Below are positions 17,945 to 26,060 of a stretch of 64,000 bases of DNA, in pieces. This stretch comes from Gloeobacter morelensis MG652769 (GTDB taxonomy: Bacteria > Cyanobacteriota > Cyanobacteriia > Gloeobacterales > Gloeobacteraceae), in the NCBI RefSeq assembly GCF_021018745.1, contig NZ_CP063845.1, positions 2,728,001 to 2,792,000 on the forward strand. The letters are read 5' to 3'. The notes under the pieces were generated by a model. The model saw nothing but the letters and a program-made list of their open reading frames with translations, made no database searches and was not told the origin of the DNA. The stretch's first letter is position 1; every line of letters starts with the position of its first letter. A program made the translations under genes and the position numbers.

Positions 17945-19779
17945 CGCGGGGAGCGTCTGCGTTCAAGACGGTTGAGAATGCGCATAGCCAGATTCGGACC
18001 GGAGACGGGTTTGGCCACAAAGTCGTCGGCTCCGCCGGCCCAGGCGCGCTGGATGGTTTCCTCGTCGGTGTGACAGGAAAGAAACAGCACCGGCAACCAC
18101 TGCCACTGCGGGTCGCCGCGCACGATGCGGCATAATTCGATGCCGCTCAAGTGGGGCATCTCGACGTCGAGCACCAGCAAATCGGGCCGAAAGGACTCAA
18201 GCTGCTGCCAAAATTGCAGCGGGTCGGCCAGGGTGAGCAGCTGCAATCCCCAGGGAGCAAGCAGGGCGCGCAGGGCGGCGAGCAGCGGCGCATCGTCATC
18301 GACGATCATCACCTTGGCGGTGCGGCGGCGGGCGCGCTCGAGCACCCGTTCGACGGTGCCAATCACCCGCTCCGGGCCGACCGGTTTTTCGAGAAAGGCA
18401 CGGCTGCCGAGCCGGGTCGCCTCGATACGCTCCTCAAAAGAATGGCGATCGCTGAGCACCAGCGCCGGGATGGGCGGCTGGCGGGTGGCGAGTTCCCCCA
18501 AAAGCGACCAGCGCGCCGCCTCGTCCGCCGCCGGCAATCGCTCCGCCAGGACCGGGTGCAAGTCGAGCACGATCAGATCGGGGCGATGGTGCTCCATCCA
18601 ATCGTGCGCCGCCTCTACGCCGCAGACGATATCGAGCAAAAACACCTCCCCCGCGGCGTCCTGCAGCGCCTGGGCAAGCGGTTGGTCCGGGTCGACGGCG
18701 AGCACGCGCGGGTGATTTTCGAGGGGGCGCTCGGGGGCGGGGGCAGCACCCTCCAGTTCGCGCTGCAGAGCAACGATCCCCTCAGCAAAGCGCAGCGCCC
18801 GCTCGCGGGTGGGGGACAGCCCCGCCTGCAAAGCCTGCTCCATCGAGCGCGCCAGGCGCGAACCTTCGCGAAAACCAAACGTCCCCAGCGAACCTGCAAG
18901 CTTGTGGGCTTCGCGCTCGGCCTGCTGCCTGAGGGCGTCGTCAAGACGCGCTTCGAGCATCGCCAGGCTCGCGCGCTCCAGCACCGCCACGCGGGCCAGG
19001 ACATTGGCTTTGCTGCGCTCCCAGATCCCGGCCAGGGCTGAGTGCAGCTGCCCACGCACTGCGGCGGGTGAAATCTGTGCGGTGGCCGTCTCAGTCTCGA
19101 GGCTGGCTTGAGGCTTGAGGCGGTATCCCAGGCCGTAGACCGTCTCGATGAGGTCCGCCGGGGCGCCCACGGCGCGCAGTTTGTGGCGCAGTCCCTTGAC
19201 GTGGGCTTTGACGGTGTCCTCCTCGGGGGGTTCTTCAAAAGGCCACAGGTGATCGACGATGGCGCTACGGCTGTAGACCCGCCGCCCGCCGCGCAAAAAT
19301 AGCTCCAGCAAGTTGTACTCTTTGGGGGTCAGGTGCAGCGGTTGTCCCTGGTAGCTCACCTCGCAGGTGTTCGGATCCAGGCGCAACGGTCCCCATTCGA
19401 GCACCGGCGGCAAGGCGGCTCCACCCCGGCGCAACAGCGCTCGGATGCGCGCCGCCAGTTCGGCAAGATCGCAGGGTTTGACGACGTAATCGTCCGCACC
19501 GGCATCGAGACCCGCCACCTTGTCGGTGCTCGCGTCGAGTCCGGTCAGCAATAGTACCGGCATGCGGTGCCCTTTCGAGCGCAACCGGCGGCACAGGCTG
19601 ATCCCATCCAGCTTGGGCAACAGCACATCGAGCAAAATCAGGTCGTAGTTGCCCAGTTCGATCAAGTTCCAGGCCGCTTCCCCGTCGCCCGTAACATCCA
19701 CCAGATGGCGCTGGTGCACTAGAAATTCCTGTAGCACCTCGGCTACGGATTCGTCGTCTTCGGCCAACAGCACTTTCAT
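17941..19779 (-). CDS. Multi-domain response regulator, REC-wHTH-HPt-REC-REC
   Basis: 612 residues from ATG 19779. Domain order: REC 1 (Asp51 in LILLDVLLPKLDG), an OmpR/PhoB winged helix at about 130-225 (LTPKEYNLLELFLRGGRRVY, ending TVYGLGYRLKP), a histidine phosphotransfer helix bundle with His292 in AHKLAGSLGTFG, a second receiver around Asp406 (LIVLDLHP, partly degenerate), and a third with Asp538 (LLVLDVEMPHLSG) and Lys in FVAKPVSG. Such a protein can receive, pass on and read out phosphate itself. First gene of the operon with the hybrid kinase (4-base overlap) and the single receiver. Related multi-receiver regulators occur in other cyanobacteria. Confidence 0.93.
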   Translation of the reverse strand: MKVLLAEDDESVAEVLQEFLVHQRHLVDVTGDGEAAWNLIELGNYDLILLDVLLPKLDGISLCRRLRSKGHRMPVLLLTGLDASTDKVAGLDAGADDYVVKPCDLAELAARIRALLRRGGAALPPVLEWGPLRLDPNTCEVSYQGQPLHLTPKEYNLLELFLRGGRRVYSRSAIVDHLWPFEEPPEEDTVKAHVKGLRHKLRAVGAPADLIETVYGLGYRLKPQASLETETATAQISPAAVRGQLHSALAGIWERSKANVLARVAVLERASLAMLEARLDDALRQQAEREAHKLAGSLGTFGFREGSRLARSMEQALQAGLSPTRERALRFAEGIVALQRELEGAAPAPERPLENHPRVLAVDPDQPLAQALQDAAGEVFLLDIVCGVEAAHDWMEHHRPDLIVLDLHPVLAERLPAADEAARWSLLGELATRQPPIPALVLSDRHSFEERIEATRLGSRAFLEKPVGPERVIGTVERVLERARRRTAKVMIVDDDAPLLAALRALLAPWGLQLLTLADPLQFWQQLESFRPDLLVLDVEMPHLSGIELCRIVRGDPQWQWLPVLFLSCHTDEETIQRAWAGGADDFVAKPVSGPNLAMRILNRLERRRSPR

Positions 19780-19991
19780 ATCGATTCGGAGCGCTCGGTG
19801 CTTTCTCCACGCTACCCCGGCGGTGCGTGCTCTGCGCTTGTTCAACAGAGGCTCACCCCGCCGCCTATTTTCTACTGCGCTCCGGTTCGCGATCGGCGAA
19901 GCTTCGTGCAAAATTTCACAATTTGCGCTTCGGGCTAAGATCGGCACGTTATGCCCTGGGCATCCTGGTACTGAAGCGTGCCTGTCGAACG

Positions 19992-20966
19992 ATGCAACCC
20001 GCTGCCGCCACGGCCGATTCCGGCCGACAATCCCGTCTACCCGCCCTCGCCGTCGAAGGACTGAGTAAATCCTTTCGCGCCGGTTTCTGGCTTAACCGGG
20101 TCGTCTCGCCGCTGCGCGGCTGCACTTTAGAGGTGTTTGTCGGCGAGACTTTTGGGTTGCTCGGTCCCAACGGTGCCGGCAAGACGACGCTGCTCAAGGT
20201 GCTCTTGGGCATCGTGCGCCCGAGTGCCGGAAAAGCGACACTGCTGGGTCACCCGCTGGGCGATGCGGCTGTCAGAACGCGCCTTGGTTATTTGCCTGAG
20301 AACCCCTATTTTTATGAGTATCTGACGGGCGAGGAAACGCTGCGCTTCGTGGGCAAGCTCTTCGGGCTGTCCGGGGACGTGCTTGCCGGGCGCATTCCTG
20401 GGTTGCTCGAGCGGGTGGGTCTTTCGCGCGAGGCCGCCAGGTGCCCCCTGCGCAAATATTCCAAGGGCATGCTCCAGCGCATCGGCCTTGCCCAGGCGCT
20501 CATCAACGACCCGCAACTGGTCTTTCTCGACGAGCCGATGTCGGGGCTCGACCCTACCGGCCGCCGCCTGATCCGCGAGATCATTCTGCAGTTGCGCGCC
20601 GAGGGCAAAACGGTTTTCTTCAACAGCCACATCCTCGCCGATGTCGAAGTCCTCTGCGACCGCATCGGGCTTCTGGTGCAGGGCGAACTGGTCAGCTGCG
20701 GCACGCTGGAGGCGCTTTTGGGCACCGAGCAGACCTACAGCGCCGAACTGGCGGGTGTCGGTATTGCCCAACTCGCCCACCTGCTCAGCCACAGTGAGCA
20801 GCGCGGCGAGCGGGTGCGGGGACGGCTGAAGGTGCCGGTGGCCCAATTTACGGCCCAACTGCCGCCCCAGGCGGTGTTGATCGATCTCAAACTGGAGCGA
20901 CGCTCGCTGGAAGAATTTTTCCAGGCCAAAGTCGCCGAGCACCAGGGCCGTGTCTTTGATACCTGA
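19992..20966 (+). CDS. ABC transporter ATP-binding protein
   Basis: 324 residues from ATG 19992; upstream in-frame codons lack protein character and lie in the divergent promoter zone. Walker A GPNGAGKTT at 58-66, Q-loop region GYLPENPYFYEYLTG, signature YSKGMLQRIGLAQAL near 156, Walker B LVFLDEPMSGLDP near 177 and the H-loop FFNSHILADVE. The C-terminal about 90 residues resemble the regulatory tail of ABC-2 type export ATPases (CcmA/NatA-like). No permease gene adjoins, so the partner is encoded elsewhere or downstream genes were lost. The substrate is unknown. Confidence 0.92.
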   Translation: MQPAAATADSGRQSRLPALAVEGLSKSFRAGFWLNRVVSPLRGCTLEVFVGETFGLLGPNGAGKTTLLKVLLGIVRPSAGKATLLGHPLGDAAVRTRLGYLPENPYFYEYLTGEETLRFVGKLFGLSGDVLAGRIPGLLERVGLSREAARCPLRKYSKGMLQRIGLAQALINDPQLVFLDEPMSGLDPTGRRLIREIILQLRAEGKTVFFNSHILADVEVLCDRIGLLVQGELVSCGTLEALLGTEQTYSAELAGVGIAQLAHLLSHSEQRGERVRGRLKVPVAQFTAQLPPQAVLIDLKLERRSLEEFFQAKVAEHQGRVFDT

Positions 20967-21010
20967 CGGTGCGACACTGGAACGTATGCGTCGTGACTGG
21001 CGGCAAAGCA

Positions 21011-21247
21011 ATGATACGGCTTGATTTCGAAATTTCAGAGGATGTGGCTGGGCGGCTACGTGCCCAGGCGGAGCGCAAAGGTCTCAGCCTGTCCCAGTAC
21101 CTCACCAAGCTGGCCGCTGATGCCGTTGAAGCCGAAAAGGGTTGGCCCGCAGGGTACTTTGAGCGCCTGGCCGGTGTTTGGGCAGACGAACGCTTCGAGG
21201 AGCCGGAGGAACTACCCTACGAAAAACGCTCCTGGAAAGACTTTTAA
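21011..21247 (+). CDS. Ribbon-helix-helix-like small protein, orphan antitoxin-like
   Basis: 78 residues from ATG 21011, preferred over an in-frame start 14 codons earlier because the protein then opens with a beta strand and two helices typical of RHH proteins: MIRLDFEISEDVAGRLRAQA, then ERKGLSLSQYLTKLAADAV. The tail (FEEPEELPYEKRSWKDF) is acidic/aromatic like a toxin-binding arm. No toxin gene follows: the next gene is on the other strand and overlaps the stop codon. It may be a solitary antitoxin or a small regulator. Confidence 0.7.
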   Translation: MIRLDFEISEDVAGRLRAQAERKGLSLSQYLTKLAADAVEAEKGWPAGYFERLAGVWADERFEEPEELPYEKRSWKDF

Positions 21248-21600
21248 GCTTCCCGGGTAAAACGCGGATGAGCCGAGTCGTATTTTTCGAGCACTTCGCC
21301 AATCTCGACGGTCCAGGAGGCCATCGTGCGCTGCCCATCGTGCAGTTTTGCCAGCATGTGTTCGGGGTGATCGCGCCAGCGATCGAGCGCCGGGGTCGAG
21401 GCAAATTCTACCAGGGTGAGCACTTCGCCGTCGGAGGCCAGATAATCCCGGTGGGCGATAAATCCGTCGATGGCACTCAACACACCCGTCAGGTGGGCGA
21501 TCGCAGCTTCCGTCTCGGCGTCTGGGGCATGGCGGGGGCGAAATCGAAACAGGGCGAGGATGATCTTCGCTCCAGAAGTGGGGTCAAGGCGGGTGGTCAT
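21244..21600 (-). CDS. Antibiotic biosynthesis monooxygenase (ABM) domain protein
   Basis: 118 residues, one dimeric alpha-beta barrel domain: AKIILALFRFRPRHAPDAET, FIAHRDYLASDGEVLTLVEF, ALDRWRDHPEHM. Family members are cofactor-less monooxygenases, haem-degrading enzymes or small-molecule sensors. ATG 21600 has GGAG 7 bases upstream. It is divergent from the LuxR-type gene across 84 bases that contain a 16-base palindrome, so control by that regulator is plausible. The substrate is unknown. Confidence 0.85.
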   Translation of the reverse strand: MTTRLDPTSGAKIILALFRFRPRHAPDAETEAAIAHLTGVLSAIDGFIAHRDYLASDGEVLTLVEFASTPALDRWRDHPEHMLAKLHDGQRTMASWTVEIGEVLEKYDSAHPRFTREA

Positions 21601-21658
21601 GGCCAACTCCAGTGGCTCGCATGGCGTGCATGGTAGGATGCCGCACAGTCGCAAGCCA

Positions 21659-21674
21659 GTACCCGTTCGGGTAC
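21659..21674. promoter_or_regulatory. 16-base palindrome between LuxR and ABM genes
   Basis: GTACCCG-TT-CGGGTAC has 7-base perfect arms around a 2-base centre. It ends 10 bases before the LuxR ATG and lies about 60 bases upstream of the ABM start. Position and symmetry fit an operator for the dimeric LuxR-type protein encoded beside it, controlling itself and the divergent ABM gene. The function is inferred. Confidence 0.5.
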
Positions 21675-21684
21675 ATCTTTGCCC

Positions 21685-22395
21685 ATGACGCGGACGCTTC
21701 GCACCTGGATAGACCATCTGGCCGCCGCCGAAAGCGCGCGGGAGTTGCGGCTGCGCTATATGGACACTGCCGGGCGCTACTTCGCCTCGCAGCACTGGAG
21801 CATTTATTTGATGCAACCGGCCGGCCGGCTCGCCGATTTTGACGTGTGCGGTCTGCCGGATGCCTTTGTGGATCATTACGAGGCCGTCGGCCGGGCGGTG
21901 GACCCTGTGCTGGGTTGCGTGCTGGACACGCACGCCCCAGCGCACGAGCAGCTGATCTTGAGTGCGCAAGGCTGGAAGCAGAGTCGGCTGTACCGTGACT
22001 GCTGCGCCATCTACGACCACGAGCACATCATGACCGGGCCGATCGTGGGCGGTGGGCGGCTGATCGGGACCGTACATTTTGCCCGCACCGGCACAACACC
22101 GGCTTACGGCCCACAGGATTTGCGGGATCTGGGGGCGCTGTGCGCGCACTTGTCCGCCTGTCTGGCATCACTGCGCTCGCAGCCGGATTTCCACGGCTAC
22201 CGGGCCTGGCAACAGCTCACCCCCCGCGAACGCCAGATTGCCGCACTGCTTTGCGAAGGTCTGACCAATGCGCGTATTGGCGAACGGCTCTGGATCAGCG
22301 AGAACACCGTCAAGCGGGCCTTGGGGCGCGTCTATCAAAAGCTCGGGGTGTCCTCGCGGGCACACTTGGTCGCCCGTTTGAGCACGTTATCATAA
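21685..22395 (+). CDS. LuxR family transcriptional regulator
   Basis: 236 residues from ATG 21685 (a TTG two codons earlier is possible). The first about 170 residues form a GAF/autoinducer-like sensor domain (YFASQHWSIYLMQ, MTGPIVGGGRLIGTVHFART). The C-terminal LuxR helix-turn-helix is clear: LTPRERQIAALLCEGLTNAR, then IGERLWISENTVKRALGRVY. No receiver domain, so it responds to a ligand or redox cue rather than phosphorylation. It is divergent from the ABM gene; the palindrome immediately upstream suggests autoregulation. Confidence 0.92.
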   Translation: MTRTLRTWIDHLAAAESARELRLRYMDTAGRYFASQHWSIYLMQPAGRLADFDVCGLPDAFVDHYEAVGRAVDPVLGCVLDTHAPAHEQLILSAQGWKQSRLYRDCCAIYDHEHIMTGPIVGGGRLIGTVHFARTGTTPAYGPQDLRDLGALCAHLSACLASLRSQPDFHGYRAWQQLTPRERQIAALLCEGLTNARIGERLWISENTVKRALGRVYQKLGVSSRAHLVARLSTLS

Positions 22396-22440
22396 TCGTG
22401 ACCTTTCGTTTTGACTACGATTAAATTTTGCTGTACTAAT

Positions 22441-22779
22441 TTATGAGATAAATTCCACCTGCCCTCGCATATCTTGTAAATCTAACAATTCCCAAATCAA
22501 AATCAGGCCACGCACAAGTTCACCAACGGTCTTTCGGTCTTTTTGGCAGTAAACAATTCCCGCATGTTCAATGCCATCTCGATGCAGTCGTAGGAAATCG
22601 GTGTCGTGGGTGAAAATAACCCTGCTTTGCGTAAGGGAAAACTCTAACTGCACGGCATCCGGCGCAGAAATCAAATCTACTTCCACGCTGGTTGTGGTAT
22701 CGACCCCACGCTGGCGCAACCCGGCAGCCACTGCGTTGCTGACGTTTTCATCCAGATGAAACCGAATCGTTCTTGACAT
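22441..22779 (-). CDS. DUF5615 family PIN-like protein, probable toxin
   Basis: 112 residues. A PIN-like fold is indicated by FHLDENVSNAVAAGLRQRGV (Asp10, Glu11), then LEFSLTQSRVIFTHDTDFLR and GIVYCQ. The family is paired with DUF433 proteins in many cyanobacteria as a putative toxin-antitoxin module. Its start lies inside the 3' end of the DUF433 gene (32-base overlap), indicating coupled translation. Nuclease activity is predicted from the fold, not shown. Confidence 0.88.
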   Translation of the reverse strand: MSRTIRFHLDENVSNAVAAGLRQRGVDTTTSVEVDLISAPDAVQLEFSLTQSRVIFTHDTDFLRLHRDGIEHAGIVYCQKDRKTVGELVRGLILIWELLDLQDMRGQVEFIS

Positions 22780-23083
22780 TCGGATCTTTCAATCTTTGCT
22801 GCACAAGTGAAGTCATCTGCGCTTGCATCTTTTGGGCAAAGATTTCATCTTCTGCAATTTGTTGTTGAATTTCCTGCAGATGATCGTGATAGTAAGTGAG
22901 GGCAGCATAGACATCGGCAAGGGTAATACTTGGATGATGCAGGATGATTTCATCCGGAGACATGCCCATCCGTTCATGGCAGAGCACAATATCTTGCACC
23001 CTGATTCGATGACCGGCAATGCGGGGTCTGCCGCCACAAACTCCCGGCGTAATTTCGATGTGTTCGGAGATCACCGGCACCAT
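22748..23083 (-). CDS. DUF433 family protein, probable antitoxin
   Basis: 111 residues: HIEITPGVCGGRPRIAGHRI, VQDIVLCHERMGMSPDEIIL and HHPSITLADVYAALTYYHDH are the complete DUF433 helix-turn-helix core. A charged helical tail (about 75-111) may contact the partner. It is the first gene of a two-gene operon with the DUF5615 gene, overlapping it by 32 bases. The AT content is higher than in neighbours, which fits a mobile module. Confidence 0.9.
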   Translation of the reverse strand: MVPVISEHIEITPGVCGGRPRIAGHRIRVQDIVLCHERMGMSPDEIILHHPSITLADVYAALTYYHDHLQEIQQQIAEDEIFAQKMQAQMTSLVQQRLKDPNVKNDSVSSG

Positions 23084-23139
23084 ACATCACCTCCGTCTTT
23101 CGACTGCCTTAACGCTAGCACGGGGTTTTGGAGCGGGCT

Positions 23140-24912
23140 TCACTCGAAGCGCTGTGGCAATGCGAGCGGATAGAGGTGTTCGCTCAGGAGCACATCGAGG
23201 CTGAAGGGCGGCGCTATGCGGCTTGCCGTCTGCTCGATGCCCAGGCTGCGCAGCGCCGTGCGGGTGGCTTCGGCGCCGAGCAGGCTTGCGAGCGTGCTCT
23301 GCTCGCCTTCGAGTCGCTCAAGGGCGACCGAGTCGGGAGCCACTTTCGCCTTTTCAGCCGCGAGGGCGATGGCCGTATCGATGCCGCCCAACCGGTCCAC
23401 CAGCCCCAGTTCGAGAGCTTTGCGCCCGAGCCAGGTGCGGCCCTGGGCGACTGCTTCCATCTGGGGGACGGTTGTGTTGCGGCCTTTGGCGGCGAGGGCT
23501 ACGAAGCGGCGGTAGCTGGCGAGCAGTTCTTGATCGAAGATCTTTGCCTCTTCCGGATTTAATGGCCGGTTGCCGCCCAGAGCGTCGGCGCGCGCCCCGC
23601 GCTTGAAGACTTCCGGGGTGAGGGTGAGGTCGCGGTTCAGTTGCTCGACGTTGGGGATCACCGCGAAGATGCCGATCGATCCCGTCTGGGTGGAAGGCTG
23701 GGCGACGATCGCACTGGCGTCCATCGCAATCCAATAACCGCCGCTTGCGGCCGAATCGCCCATCGAGACGACGACGGGCTTTTTGGCGCGCAACCGTTCG
23801 ACTTCCCGGCGCACCAGATCGCACCCCAGACCCGCCCCGCCGGGGGAGTTGACCCGCATCACCACCGCCTTAATTTCCTCGCGCTGTCCCGCTTCGCGCA
23901 GAGCCTTGATGAGCGGCTCGGACCCCTGCACCGGTCCGCCGGACAGTGGATTGACAAGGCCGCTGCCCCCTGAGACCACCAACCCCTCCGCGACGATGTA
24001 GCCGATTTTGTTCGGCCCCCGATTGAGGTCCAGATCCTCCAGGTTCACCCGTGCGTACTCGGAGGCGCTCACCTTCTCCAGTTCCTTGTCTGCGGCCAGG
24101 CCCACCCGCTTTTTGAGGTCCGCTTCCACCTCATCCCAGTAGGCGATGCCGTCGATGAGTTTGTTGGCAAGCGCCCATTCGGCGGTGGGCCGGTTGGTGT
24201 CGATGAGCCGGCGCACCTCGGGTGCGGGGATCTTGCGGGCGGCGGCCACGGCGCTCACGAACGTGTCGTACTGTTCGGTGAGGTTGAAGTTGATCATCGC
24301 CTTGACCGGTTCACTGAACGCCTGCTGGCCAAAGGTCTCGCCGCTGACGGATTTGTACTTGCCGTAGCGAAAGTACTGCACGCCGATGCCGACTTTGGCG
24401 AGCAATCCCGGCAGGTGGGAGTTGGAACTGACCAGGCCGTTCATCTCGAAGCCGCCCGTGGGCGGCAGGTAAAGGCGGTCGAGGGCAAGCGCCAGGTAGT
24501 ACCCCCGCTCGCTTATTCCTTCGGCGTAGCCCACCGCGAATTTGCCGGATTGGCGAAACTTGGCTATCGCCTCGCGCAACTCTTCAACCCTTGCCCAACC
24601 CAGGCTATTGCCGTCGAGGCGCAGCACCACCCCCTTGATGCGCGGGTCTTTTGCCGCTTTTTTGAGGTTGTCGAGCGCATCTTTGAAAGTCAGGGCAGGG
24701 GTACCCAACAGCCCGGCAATAGGGTCTTCGGAGGCTTTTTCCGGCAGATCGCCGGCAAGTTTGATTTCGAGGACCGAGTTGTCGGCAATCTGCGGCCCAC
24801 GGCCCAACAGCAGCAACCCCACCACGGCCACGACCGCCAGCACCACCGCGAGAGCGCCAATCACCGCCAGGATGCGCCCCAGCCAGAGCCCGATGATTTT
24901 GAGGGTGCTCAT
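23140..24912 (-). CDS. sppA: Signal peptide peptidase SppA, long (67-kDa) form
   Basis: 590 residues from ATG 24912. One N-terminal membrane anchor at about 5-37 (VIGALAVVLAVVAVVGLLLL), then two tandem Clp-like domains. The catalytic Lys is Lys187 in GKYKSVSGETF of the first domain and the nucleophile Ser390 in GDSAASGGYWIAM of the second, the same split arrangement as E. coli SppA. It degrades cleaved signal peptides at the cytoplasmic membrane. Cyanobacterial SppA has also been linked to light acclimation. A hypothetical secreted protein is encoded 94 bases upstream on the same strand. Confidence 0.95.
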   Translation of the reverse strand: MSTLKIIGLWLGRILAVIGALAVVLAVVAVVGLLLLGRGPQIADNSVLEIKLAGDLPEKASEDPIAGLLGTPALTFKDALDNLKKAAKDPRIKGVVLRLDGNSLGWARVEELREAIAKFRQSGKFAVGYAEGISERGYYLALALDRLYLPPTGGFEMNGLVSSNSHLPGLLAKVGIGVQYFRYGKYKSVSGETFGQQAFSEPVKAMINFNLTEQYDTFVSAVAAARKIPAPEVRRLIDTNRPTAEWALANKLIDGIAYWDEVEADLKKRVGLAADKELEKVSASEYARVNLEDLDLNRGPNKIGYIVAEGLVVSGGSGLVNPLSGGPVQGSEPLIKALREAGQREEIKAVVMRVNSPGGAGLGCDLVRREVERLRAKKPVVVSMGDSAASGGYWIAMDASAIVAQPSTQTGSIGIFAVIPNVEQLNRDLTLTPEVFKRGARADALGGNRPLNPEEAKIFDQELLASYRRFVALAAKGRNTTVPQMEAVAQGRTWLGRKALELGLVDRLGGIDTAIALAAEKAKVAPDSVALERLEGEQSTLASLLGAEATRTALRSLGIEQTASRIAPPFSLDVLLSEHLYPLALPQRFE

Positions 24913-25006
24913 CTTCTCGTTCCTTCGACGCCAACAGGGCGATCGTAACAAAGCCGGTCTGCCGCATCCTGCGATCGGGTACGAATCGGGCAATCTGCAG
25001 AAGGCT

Positions 25007-25930
25007 TTATCGGCTAATAGCCGCCGCTGGAGCCTCTTGCCCGCTTTCGAGTCGGGCGATACGCTCGTCGAGCCGGGCAAACAGTTTGGCCAGACCGCTT
25101 GTGGGATCGCGTCCGATGACATCGATGGTCACAGGCCGGTTCTTGCCGTCGAGCACTTCTTCAAAACGCACGAACAGCCGCTCCGCCAGGTACTGGCCAC
25201 CCTCGATGGTGTCGGGAATCGGAATGCCTTGATCTCTCAGCAGCCGCTGCAGGGCGACCAGCCGCTCTTCCTCGCCGCGGCCGGGGGCGGTCAATTCAGC
25301 TTCAATGGCGGCAATTTGTTTCTCCAGTTGGGCGTTTCCCGGCGGATCCCAGGTGCCGCGCCGCTCCAGGCGGTTCTTGAGAGATAGCTGATAGGCGCGG
25401 GCAGCCAGATCCGGTTCGACCAGGGCCAGTAGCGCAATCGAGTTGGGCTCAGCTAGAATCCCCATCAGTGTGTTGACTAGCTCAGCACCGTTGCGCCGCA
25501 GGATCTTCAGCACCCGCGGGTCGGTGATGTCGATGTCGGGATTGCTCGCGGCGACGGCGGCAAGCAACTTGTCGAGGTTGGGCTCGGTGGCGATCACCCG
25601 GTTGTAGACGCGGCGCACCGCCGAACTGATAAAGGGCATCCGCTGCTGTTGACCGGTCACCAGACCGACTACGAAAGCAAAACCCTCCCGCGCCCGGTTG
25701 CGGCCCGCGTCGTTTCCGAGTTCCACCGGGTAGGGACCGAAGGGTGTGCGCACGGTGAAGCTCGGATTGAGCGCGCTCCACAACTGGCGGCCTGTGAGTT
25801 GGCGCTCCAGTTCACCGGCACTGTCGGTCTCGATGCGAATGTCGAGGGTGGGGGGTTGGCCCGGCTGGGCGCCGACCGGTGGCGCCAAAACGGCCAGCAT
25901 GGCAAACAGGACGGCGGCTTGTCGGAGCAT
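25007..25930 (-). CDS. Secreted protein of unknown function
   Basis: 307 residues from ATG 25930, giving a clean signal peptide (MLRQAAVLFAMLAVLAPPVG, cleavage near AQ). The mature part is mostly helical and charged, with no motif I can name; GRNRAREGFAFVVGLVTGQQ may be an amphipathic or membrane-associated stretch. It lies upstream of sppA on the same strand (94-base gap) and may share its transcript. Alpha-helical periplasmic protein is all that can be said. Confidence 0.75.
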   Translation of the reverse strand: MLRQAAVLFAMLAVLAPPVGAQPGQPPTLDIRIETDSAGELERQLTGRQLWSALNPSFTVRTPFGPYPVELGNDAGRNRAREGFAFVVGLVTGQQQRMPFISSAVRRVYNRVIATEPNLDKLLAAVAASNPDIDITDPRVLKILRRNGAELVNTLMGILAEPNSIALLALVEPDLAARAYQLSLKNRLERRGTWDPPGNAQLEKQIAAIEAELTAPGRGEEERLVALQRLLRDQGIPIPDTIEGGQYLAERLFVRFEEVLDGKNRPVTIDVIGRDPTSGLAKLFARLDERIARLESGQEAPAAAISR

Positions 25931-26060
25931 GGCGGGGTAGGGTTGCGACGCTGCCAACGTAGCACGGCCCTTTTACTCCCCGTTTGGGTTCCCCCCGCGG
26001 GTAGAACCGGCTGCAGCGATTTCGCGGGAGGCTAGAGGGCGGATGCGAGCGGACCCTTGT

